Shown: positions 1 through 5,463 of the stretch, piece by piece
How positions within the stretch are numbered: position 1 is the first letter of the stretch
Layout: the number at the start of each line of letters is the position of its first letter
Assembly (NCBI GenBank): GCA_016207545.1
Contig: JACQPO010000067.1
Span: forward strand, 1-5,778
DNA from: Methanobacteriota archaeon
GTDB taxonomy: Archaea; Thermoplasmatota; Thermoplasmata; RBG-16-68-12; EA-27
DNA length: 5,778 nucleotides
Reading direction: 5' to 3'
Translations under genes and position numbers: made by a program
The notes under the pieces: model-generated
Database searches by the model: none
Told to the model about the DNA's origin: nothing
The model's input: only the letters and a program-made list of their open reading frames with translations

Positions 1-855
1 GCTCAGACGGGCGATGAAGTGGGGGTCCTCCGTGAGCGTGACCGCGCGGAACAGGCCGAGGCCGATCAGGAGGTAGGCGAGGAAGACGGCGTACACATAG
101 AGGGCGCCGACCCGTCCCACCTCCGCCCGCGGACGTCGGGTCGCGTACAGGAAGGAAAGGAAGAACAGAAGGACCGCGAAGGCGCACGGGTTCAGTCCGT
201 CGACGAATCCCGCGACAAGGACAAGGGGCAGGATGGCAGGGGAGGTTGCCTCGCCCGCCCCACCGCTCGCCCGGAACCAGGTCACGTACTCCGAGAGCGG
301 GGTGCCCAGGACATAGTGACGGGGCTCTCCCGCGAACGCCCAGGCCCCGTACGCCACCGCCCCGTCCATCGCATCCTGGTGGATGAGCAGGCGGTCCACG
401 TCGGTCCCCGGGAGCTGGACGGCCTCCCGGACGAGCGAACCGGGGACGTGTCCTTCGAAGACGAGGATGCGCTCCGCGCGGAGGAACGTAGCGAGGTGGC
501 TCTGGAGTTCGAAGGGGATGCCCAAGGCGTCGTTGAGCGCGCGCAGCTCTTGGCGGTAGGCCGGCTCGTTGATGTAATCCTTCACGACAACCGGCGCGAT
601 CCCCGACGCAGCCAGAGTCGGGAGCAGATCGCCCGCCAAGTAGGTCGCGCAGTCGGAGCACGCCTCGTTGTAGTACACGGTCGCCCCCTCCGGCAGGTTC
701 ACGGGCCGCGGAGGCGGTAGGAGGGCGTAGGCGAGCACGGAGGCCGCCACGACCGACGCGCTCAGGGCGAGAGCGACGAGGAGAAACGGGCGCCATCCCT
801 CTCGCCGACGCTCCGGGGGCGAAACTTTGTCACGCACGTCGTGGCAGTGGGGCAT
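1..855 (-). CDS. CcdA/DsbD-type membrane thiol transporter with N-terminal thiol-redox domain (partial, C-terminus off left edge)
   Basis: The visible 285 residues start at ATG 855 and read open to base 1. A basic N-terminus leads into a membrane segment or signal anchor (about 23-46). Next is an extracytoplasmic domain (about 55-195) that opens with a beta strand and a CxxC motif (CSDC, C66 and C69), as in thioredoxin-like folds. Residues about 107-145 (ALGIPFELQSH... then FEGHVPGSLVREA) also recall DUF411 proteins, but the usual Cys before the His is absent. The core starts at about 207 with the CcdA/DsbD signature DGLNPCAFAVLLFFLSFL (219-236), with C224 in NPC, and a second membrane helix at about 251-270. 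The family passes electrons across the membrane through paired cysteines to extracytoplasmic thiol proteins. The gene follows the DUF1573 gene after one base, so the two are probably cotranscribed. The family call is firm; the substrate is unknown. Confidence 0.85.
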   Translation of the reverse strand, partial: MPHCHDVRDKVSPPERRREGWRPFLLVALALSASVVAASVLAYALLPPPRPVNLPEGATVYYNEACSDCATYLAGDLLPTLAASGIAPVVVKDYINEPAYRQELRALNDALGIPFELQSHLATFLRAERILVFEGHVPGSLVREAVQLPGTDVDRLLIHQDAMDGAVAYGAWAFAGEPRHYVLGTPLSEYVTWFRASGGAGEATSPAILPLVLVAGFVDGLNPCAFAVLLFFLSFLYATRRPRAEVGRVGALYVYAVFLAYLLIGLGLFRAVTLTEDPHFIARLS

Positions 856-856
856 C

Positions 857-1441
857 TCAGACCTCGGCCACACGGATGCGGAACTCGAACTCCGGCGCCC
901 CGGGATCCGTGGTTCGGAGGAACACGGACCGTTCCCCGACGTAACGGTCGTCGTGGTACGTCGCATCGTACAGGACGACTAGGACGGACTCCTCCCCTGG
1001 CGCAAGCCGGCCCTGCCACCGGGGATTGTCGTGCATGCCGAAGTGCGGGCTCTGCTCCCCACGGATGACGAGGTGGGCGGATGTGCAACCGCAGGAGGTC
1101 CAAACGGTTTGAATCAGGAGGTCCGCCTTCCCCTCGTTCCACAAGCGGAAAGAGTGGTCCACGACCGCTTGCGGCACCTCGCCCAAGTCGTAGAACGTAT
1201 GATCCGTCCCGATCCTCCCTTGACGAGAAAGGTTGGACCCGAGGGTCAGTGCGACTGCGACGAGGATGACGATCGCGACCGCGACCGGCATCCAGGCCTT
1301 TCCGGTCCCGCGGCGCCTCGGCCGCGGGATCTGGAGCTCGCGATATTCCCTCCGCGGTAGGCGCGGGTGCGCGCGGGCGACGTGTTCGGCAACGTTGGCC
1401 GGCTTGATCGGTTGGCGGCACACCGGGCACTGCGTTCGCAT
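857..1441 (-). CDS. Membrane-anchored DUF1573-like protein with N-terminal C2H2 zinc finger
   Basis: This is a 194-residue protein. Residues 5-25 form a C2H2-type zinc finger (C5-x2-C8-x11-H20-x4-H25). A strongly basic linker follows (about 28-49), then one membrane helix (about 51-68). Residues 80-194 look like a DUF1573 beta-sandwich: TFYDLGEVPQ, FRLWNEGKADLLI, then the family hallmark SCGCT with C117 and C119, and later a LAPGEESVLVVLYD strand pair. By the positive-inside rule the finger is cytoplasmic and the DUF1573 domain is outside. The function of DUF1573 is not established. The start chosen is ATG 1441, just before the finger; GTG 1489, 13 bases after the upstream regulator gene, would add 16 residues with no recognisable content. 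The stop lies one base before the CcdA-like start, which suggests a shared role in extracytoplasmic thiol or metal chemistry. Confidence 0.8.
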   Translation of the reverse strand: MRTQCPVCRQPIKPANVAEHVARAHPRLPRREYRELQIPRPRRRGTGKAWMPVAVAIVILVAVALTLGSNLSRQGRIGTDHTFYDLGEVPQAVVDHSFRLWNEGKADLLIQTVWTSCGCTSAHLVIRGEQSPHFGMHDNPRWQGRLAPGEESVLVVLYDATYHDDRYVGERSVFLRTTDPGAPEFEFRIRVAEV

Positions 1442-1502
1442 CGGGATTCCCAAGAGGGAGACGGGCGCGGCAGAATGAAGGCAATCCACCTATGGTACGT
1501 AC

Positions 1503-2633
1503 TTACCCTAGCCCGAACGTGTCCCGGTCGAGCTCGAGCGCGCGGTTCATGGTAATCTGGGCGACCGTCCCGTACTGGCGGACGATCTGGCCGATCGGGC
1601 GGACGACCTCGCCGACGAGGAGGCAGCTCGTACACACGTCGAGCCCCCGCTCGCAGCGCTGGGATGGGGCCTGGACTCGGAGGGCGTCGACCTGCGCGCC
1701 AACGGACGGGGCCAGGTCGAGGGCCGCGTTTGCATCCCCGAGGCTGGTCGCGAAGAATGCCGTCATCGATGCATCCCCGAGGCTGGCGAGGGCGGTGTCG
1801 AGCTTGGCAACCGTGTCCGCGAATCCGGAGGTTGGGCGGAATCCCGCCGTCTCGAGCGACTCGACCCCGCGAGCGACCTCCTCCCACAGGTCCGCGATGC
1901 TCTCGAGGGTAATTGCGACGACCCGGTCTCCGAGCAGGTGGCGCGGCTCTGTGACGCCGATTTTCGCCGCCACGGTGCGGTCGCGGGCCGCCAGCAGAAG
2001 CTGGCGGGTCGCGAGCCAGTACAACCGATCCGCCTCGTCCTCGAGTCGGTGGACCTCCGACACCTCGTGCGCGCCGTGTCCGCGGAGGGCCTGGAGGCTC
2101 AGGTGGCCCATGCGGGACGTGAGGTACTGGAGCCGCCGCAGAAGCCCGTCGATCGGAAATCGGGTGGGTTCCGCGAAATTCTCAATGAGGACGAACTTGG
2201 GCCCTTGGTTCACAATCGTCAGCCCCGTCAAGGACTTCGCGGTCTCCTGGATTTCGCGAAGGTGCTCCGAGGACAAGCCCGTCCGGGACTTCACACGGAT
2301 TGAGTTCCGACCTACGACATACGACCCGATGAGGAGCCGGCGCAACGCCCCGGGCCGGCTGCACGAGTCCGCGTCGAGGGCGCATTCCTCTCCGACGGTC
2401 GACGCCGGTGGCTCTCCCGTCCGGATGCGGAGGGTGCCGTCGTCTTCCTTCACGACGAGGACGGTCGTCCCCGGCTCCACGCCGCTGGCCCTTGCCCAGT
2501 CCTTCGGCAGGGAAACCCCGAGGCTCGAGTACCCGAGGCGCTGGACCTTACGGGGCTCGACTTCCACGGATACATACGAGTGGGTATCCCCGTTTGATTG
2601 TTTCGCATATGTAGTATGATAATACGCCGTCAT
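1503..2633 (-). CDS. AbrB–PhoU fusion regulator (archaeal phosphate-uptake-regulator type)
   Basis: The 376-residue protein has an AbrB/SpoVT swapped-hairpin DNA-binding domain at about 24-72 (RKVQRLGYSSLGVSLPKDWA, then a GVEPGTTVLV strand). A middle region at about 95-155 links it to PhoU-like helices at about 160-376, including LEDEADRLYWLA (197-208), which carries the acidic E-x-E-x-D pattern of PhoU metal sites. Archaeal proteins of this build are annotated as phosphate uptake regulators, but no pst genes lie in this window, so the effector is unknown. Oddities are a Cys cluster near the C-terminus (C327, C334, C337; CTSC), a Cys pair at 84 and 91, and an internal repeat of SLGDA (284-288 and 297-301). 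The first 22 residues are encoded by unusually AT-rich DNA and precede the domain, so GTG 2567 is an alternative start. It is probably the first gene of the minus-strand operon. Confidence 0.85.
   Translation of the reverse strand: MTAYYHTTYAKQSNGDTHSYVSVEVEPRKVQRLGYSSLGVSLPKDWARASGVEPGTTVLVVKEDDGTLRIRTGEPPASTVGEECALDADSCSRPGALRRLLIGSYVVGRNSIRVKSRTGLSSEHLREIQETAKSLTGLTIVNQGPKFVLIENFAEPTRFPIDGLLRRLQYLTSRMGHLSLQALRGHGAHEVSEVHRLEDEADRLYWLATRQLLLAARDRTVAAKIGVTEPRHLLGDRVVAITLESIADLWEEVARGVESLETAGFRPTSGFADTVAKLDTALASLGDASMTAFFATSLGDANAALDLAPSVGAQVDALRVQAPSQRCERGLDVCTSCLLVGEVVRPIGQIVRQYGTVAQITMNRALELDRDTFGLG
1731..1786. repeat. 17-bp exact direct repeat inside the AbrB–PhoU gene
   Basis: TGCATCCCCGAGGCTGG occurs at 1731-1747 and again at 1770-1786, an offset of 39 bp (13 codons). 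On the coding strand both copies encode SLGDA in frame with identical codons. The pattern fits a recent in-frame duplication, or local sequence conversion, between two helical turns of the PhoU region. Confidence 0.8.
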
Positions 2634-2750
2634 ATCGGGTCCGGAAGGCCCGTGACTCGTCCCTAATACGTATTGTGAGTGCGGGCACCCAGAATACTAC
2701 GCGAGTGTTCTTCGAACGGGGCCTCCTAAGGGATTCCCGAAAGGGATTCT
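2634..2750. promoter_or_regulatory. Divergent intergenic region with palindromic TATA-like element
   Basis: These 117 bp separate the minus-strand AbrB–PhoU operon from the plus-strand RHH–F420 operon, so they should hold both promoters. The 10-bp perfect palindrome AATACGTATT lies at 2665-2674 in otherwise GC-rich DNA. Its centre is about 36 bases upstream of ATG 2633, right for a TATA element giving a near-leaderless minus-strand transcript. For the plus strand, it or AATACTAC (2692-2699) could serve. AAGGGATTC is repeated at 2728-2736 and 2741-2749, just before ATG 2751. No strong Shine-Dalgarno site precedes either gene. The promoter roles are inferred; the palindrome and repeat are seen directly. 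Confidence 0.35.
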
Positions 2751-2900
2751 ATGGAGGTCACGACGATCAAGATTGCGCCCGCCACCCGCGACCGCCTCAA
2801 GGCGTTCGGGAGGAAGGGAGAGACGTACGACCAACTCCTCAACCGGTTGCTGGACCAGGTCCAAGCCCATGTGGTATCCCTCGCGGAGGTCCGGCGATGA
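2751..2900 (+). CDS. Small ribbon-helix-helix protein (VapB/DUF7557-like)
   Basis: This 49-residue protein starts MEVTTIKIAPATRDRLKAFG. The N-terminal beta strand (TTIKIA), a first helix (TRDRLKAF), a turn (GRKGETYDQ) and a second helix (LLNRLLDQVQAHV) match the compact RHH plan of archaeal VapB-type or DUF7557 antitoxin-like proteins. Such proteins dimerise and bind operator DNA through the strand. No VapC PIN-domain toxin is visible; instead the TGA overlaps the ATG of the F420 oxidoreductase (ATGA, 2897-2900), implying translational coupling. It may therefore be an autoregulator of this two-gene unit rather than an antitoxin. The next gene can also be read open in its own frame back through this region, but the family domains support the later start and this small gene. 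Confidence 0.75.
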   Translation: MEVTTIKIAPATRDRLKAFGRKGETYDQLLNRLLDQVQAHVVSLAEVRR

Positions 2901-4063
2901 TTGAGGGCACGGCGGAAGCGGGCTCCCCCCGAGCGCCCGAGAGTGCCACGAAGGGATTCGGGGAGCTCGAAGCGGAGGTCATTCGCACCGGCCGGTGTAC
3001 GGAGTGCCGCGCCTGCGTCGACCTGTGCGCCGCGGACGGGCCGGAGGCGCTCGAACTCGATCTCGGCACCTTCACGTTCGACTCCGATCGGTGCACGAGT
3101 TGTGGCCTGTGCTACGCCGTGTGCCCCGAGGTCCCGTGGGCCTGGGAAGATCTCTTGGATCGGTACGATGCGAGCGCGAGCGAGATTGGACACACGCGAT
3201 TCCTCACGAGCGCGGTCACGCGCAGCGCACCGATCAAGGAACGAAGTGCGGACGGCGGCATCGCCTCCTCCCTTCTGTGGTACCTGCTCGACACGGGACA
3301 GATCGACGCGGCCGTGCTTTCCCGCAATGGTGGGGTTCTTGGTCCGAACCTGTTCGTCGCCCGCACGAGGGAGGAGATCCTGCAAGCGACGGGGCTCCGT
3401 GCCGGCCGCGGCGCGTCCCTCGCGACAGGGGCCGGTGTGGTGACGAACCTCGATACGATCGCGTTCCTTCGAACCCTCCACAAGAAAGACCCCACGAGCC
3501 AGGACCGTCTCGCCATCGTCGGCACCCCCTGCCAGACGTACACCGTGCGCCGGATGCAGCAAATCGGCGTCGCGCCCGCCATGCGCATCAACACCGTCCT
3601 CGGCCTCTTCTGCTACGAGGCGCTCCCGTTTAACAAGGTCCAGTGGCAGCGGTTCGAGGAGGCGACGGGGCTGCACATGGAGGACATCTCGAAGGTCCAG
3701 ATGCGGGAGGAGCTCGTGCTCACCATGAAGGACGGACGCACGAAGCGCGTGGACCTCGATACGGCTTCCCTCCTGGCGGCGGCGAACTGCCTGCGGTGCA
3801 CGGACTTCACGTCTCGCTTCGCGGACGTCTCCCTCGGTGCGGTCGGGTCCGACACTGGGTTCACAACTGTCGTCGTTCGCACGGAGCACGGCCGCACGCT
3901 GTTCGACACGGCACTCGAGGCAGGTTACCTGACCGAGTGGACCGCGCTGTTTGACGAAAGCGGGCGTGCGAGGTTGGAATCCCGGATTCGGGAGCGACTC
4001 GCGGAACAGACGCGTCGCAAAGTCGAACTTGCACAGCGGTCGGGCACGAAGCCGCGGGATTAG
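2897..4063 (+). CDS. FrhB/FpoF-like coenzyme F420 oxidoreductase with N-terminal 2x[4Fe-4S] ferredoxin domain
   Basis: The protein has 388 residues. Two ferredoxin motifs come first: CTECRACVDLC (C34, C37, C40, C44) and CTSCGLCYAVCP (C66, C69, C72, C76), a typical 2[4Fe-4S] arrangement. The FrhB domains follow: SADGGIASSLLWYLL (117-131), matching the family's DGG motif, then IVGTPCQ (207-213), INTVLGLFCYE (231-241) and ANCLRCTDFTSRFADVSLG (296-314, with C298 and C301). The family binds FAD and exchanges hydride with F420; with the ferredoxin clusters it moves electrons between F420H2 and Fe-S partners. Length and layout resemble FpoF/FqoF, the electron-input subunit of F420H2 dehydrogenase, but free-standing homologues also serve ferredoxin, sulfite or glutamate synthase reactions, and no fpo genes are in view. 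ATG 2897 overlaps the RHH gene stop. The TAG overlaps the stop of the convergent peptidase gene. Family certain, partner unknown. Confidence 0.9.
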   Translation: MIEGTAEAGSPRAPESATKGFGELEAEVIRTGRCTECRACVDLCAADGPEALELDLGTFTFDSDRCTSCGLCYAVCPEVPWAWEDLLDRYDASASEIGHTRFLTSAVTRSAPIKERSADGGIASSLLWYLLDTGQIDAAVLSRNGGVLGPNLFVARTREEILQATGLRAGRGASLATGAGVVTNLDTIAFLRTLHKKDPTSQDRLAIVGTPCQTYTVRRMQQIGVAPAMRINTVLGLFCYEALPFNKVQWQRFEEATGLHMEDISKVQMREELVLTMKDGRTKRVDLDTASLLAAANCLRCTDFTSRFADVSLGAVGSDTGFTTVVVRTEHGRTLFDTALEAGYLTEWTALFDESGRARLESRIRERLAEQTRRKVELAQRSGTKPRD

Positions 4064-4986
4064 CACCGGTTCGTCGGTCGAGGGCTCCCGTCCCGGCCCC
4101 AAGACTCCTCGATCTCCAAAAGGGCCTCGATTCGCGCGAGGAGTTCCGAGCGTGATTCTCCAGCAAATCCTGCCGCGCTCGCGGGCGCGTGTGGGTGCAG
4201 ATAGACCTTCAACAACGCGCGTGCGAGGGCGCGGGGGCGGCCCGTCTGAAGGGCCGCCTCGCGATCCGCCGCGAACTCGTGGCGGCGGGATACCCGGCGG
4301 TTGAGAGACCGCAGGACCGGGTCGAAAAAGATGATTGAGGCCAAAGTCCGGAAGTACGGAAGATAGCGGTCGTCCCGCGCCCGCACGTGCGCGAGCTCAT
4401 GGGCGATTGCGGCCTCCAGTTCGTCGGGCTCCAATAGGTCCATTAGGCCTCGTGTGAGGACCACGACAGACGTCGCGCGAGCGAGGCGTCCTCGATCCGC
4501 GCGCAACAGGGCGAAGGCGAAGGCGTCCGGTTCGGAATCGCCCACCACGAGAAATTCCGTGTTTCCGGTCGAGGCGGGCAACAATGCGCGGAGGCGTTCG
4601 AGACCATTCGGGTCTTGGAGCTTCGACAGCTTGCGCAACAGCAGTCGCGCAGACCCTTGGGCGATTCCGAAGGTGCTCGCTAGCACGAGGAACGAGACGA
4701 CACCCGCCGTGAAGATTCCACAACTCAGGTCAAGGTCGCAGGCGAACACCTGGGCCAGCCCATCGTGCAGTGCGTGAAGGTGGATGGAAAACGGCCCGGC
4801 GGGGTGTATGTGGACAGCCGTCGCCACGAGGAGGGCCCCCGACGTGAGGAGCGACAGGTGGCCGAAGATCGTCAGGGCCGCCCATCGGGAGCGGCTCGCG
4901 GTCCTGCGGGCGGTCATGTATCCCAGGGCGCCGATAAGGGCGAATCCGAGGGCCGCGACCGTCAACGAAAGCCCGTAGTTGATCAT
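4060..4986 (-). CDS. Membrane zinc metallopeptidase, M56/M48 (BlaR1-like) without sensor domain
   Basis: This 308-residue protein has three membrane segments before the catalytic part (about 4-24, 37-60 and 88-110). The zinc motif HELAH (196-200; H196 and H200 ligands, E197 catalytic) is followed by a hydrophobic stretch (about 213-226) and HEFAADREA (236-244), in which E237 is the expected third ligand. The layout fits M56 or M48 membrane peptidases. The gene starts inside the stop of the BlaI-type repressor (ATGA), the usual BlaI–BlaR1 arrangement, in which the peptidase triggers repressor cleavage. Unlike BlaR1 (near 600 residues), it lacks a C-terminal penicillin-binding sensor, so any signal must be sensed by the membrane part, the 61-87 loop or another protein. 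Link to the repressor is inferred from coupling. Its TAA overlaps the stop of the convergent F420 gene. Confidence 0.86.
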   Translation of the reverse strand: MINYGLSLTVAALGFALIGALGYMTARRTASRSRWAALTIFGHLSLLTSGALLVATAVHIHPAGPFSIHLHALHDGLAQVFACDLDLSCGIFTAGVVSFLVLASTFGIAQGSARLLLRKLSKLQDPNGLERLRALLPASTGNTEFLVVGDSEPDAFAFALLRADRGRLARATSVVVLTRGLMDLLEPDELEAAIAHELAHVRARDDRYLPYFRTLASIIFFDPVLRSLNRRVSRRHEFAADREAALQTGRPRALARALLKVYLHPHAPASAAGFAGESRSELLARIEALLEIEESWGRDGSPRPTNRC

Positions 4987-5339
4987 ACCTTCAGCCGTTC
5001 CCGAAGCCGGCGGAGATCCGCCGGCGAGATGTCATCGATGCGTTCGGCGAGATGCACGACACCTCGCTCGCCAAAGGCTGCGACGAGCGCCTGCAACATG
5101 GAATCGATGTAGGTGGCTTCGATGTCCTTGTACGCGTAGACATACCGATCGGCGCCGCGGTACGGTTCCTGCCGGCGGTTCACGAGACCCTTGCGATGGA
5201 GGCGCGCCAGGATGGTGCCAACGGTCGTGTAAGCGACGTTCACCTCGCGCCGATGGAGTTCTTCGAGGATTTCTCGGGTGGTTCCAGAACCAAGAGACTT
5301 GAGGGCCGCGACAACTTGCCGCTCCAGGGTGCCTAGCAT
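4983..5339 (-). CDS. BlaI/MecI/CopY-family winged-helix repressor
   Basis: The 118-residue length is normal for the family. A winged helix-turn-helix fills residues about 1-70: TLERQVVAALKSLGSGTTRE (4-23), the recognition helix region AYTTVGTILARLHRKGLVNR (37-56), and a wing ending RYVYAY (65-70). Residues about 72-118 should form the helical dimerisation and cleavage region. Members repress by binding inverted repeats and are removed by proteolysis, set off in the known bacterial systems by a linked membrane peptidase. ATG 5339 fits the family start; reading open to 5423 would add 28 residues without domain content and would run across the palindrome at 5382-5397. Its stop overlaps the peptidase start by four bases. 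The palindrome upstream and the divergent Fe-S gene are the likely targets. Confidence 0.9.
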   Translation of the reverse strand: MLGTLERQVVAALKSLGSGTTREILEELHRREVNVAYTTVGTILARLHRKGLVNRRQEPYRGADRYVYAYKDIEATYIDSMLQALVAAFGERGVVHLAERIDDISPADLRRLRERLKV

Positions 5340-5381
5340 CGTCCGAGGGAAGAGCGCCAAGCCGGAAAATCTGGCGGTACC

Positions 5382-5397
5382 TATTGTACGTGCAATA
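5382..5397. promoter_or_regulatory. Candidate operator: 16-bp inverted repeat between the BlaI-type gene and the Fe-S gene
   Basis: TATTGTACGTGCAATA pairs with its own reverse complement at 7 of 8 half-site positions, and stands out in GC-rich surroundings. It lies 42 bases upstream of the repressor start and 66 upstream of the inferred Fe-S start, so one bound dimer could affect both divergent promoters. BlaI-family operators are dyads of this size and contain TGTA/TACA half-sites; one exact TGTA is present here. Binding by the adjacent repressor is an inference. Confidence 0.45.
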
Positions 5398-5451
5398 CCT
5401 CTGGAGCTTTGAACAACGAGCACCTACTACAGACGTCGGACGACAGGCGTC

Positions 5452-5457
5452 GGAGGT
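5452..5457 (+). promoter_or_regulatory. Strong Shine-Dalgarno site that decides an unusual CTG start
   Basis: GGAGGT is complementary to the conserved 3' end of 16S rRNA and lies six bases before CTG 5464. No in-frame ATG, GTG or TTG exists between the in-frame stop at 5410-5412 and TTG 5521, so this site is the main evidence for the start of the Fe-S gene. Confidence 0.5.
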
Positions 5458-5463
5458 AGATTC

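Noticed and set aside
19..720. 233-codon open frame on the plus strand
   Set aside because: It is antisense to the CcdA-like gene, is very rich in charged residues (Arg, Glu, Asp), and has no recognisable domain; high GC keeps the shadow frame open.
762..1484. 240-codon open frame on the minus strand, overlapping the DUF1573 gene in another frame
   Set aside because: The DUF1573 and zinc-finger motifs lie in the other minus-strand frame; this translation is Pro/Arg-rich and patternless.
1492..2619. 375-codon open frame on the plus strand
   Set aside because: It mirrors the AbrB–PhoU gene almost exactly and is Ser/Arg-rich without a domain.
2675..2896. Upstream extension of the FrhB-like gene
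   Set aside because: The extension would overlap the whole RHH gene and adds no family sequence; ATG 2897 fits an ATGA-coupled start.
2951..2959. Third copy of AAGGGATTC
   Set aside because: It lies inside the F420 gene and encodes ordinary residues (KGF); a 9-mer recurring once more is weak evidence for a functional repeat family.
2726..4102. 458-codon open frame on the minus strand
   Set aside because: It runs antisense across the RHH and FrhB-like genes, whose motifs are unmistakable; its own translation is low-complexity and Arg-rich.
5340..5423. N-terminal extension of the BlaI-type repressor
   Set aside because: The extra 28 residues have no family match and would be encoded across the candidate operator.
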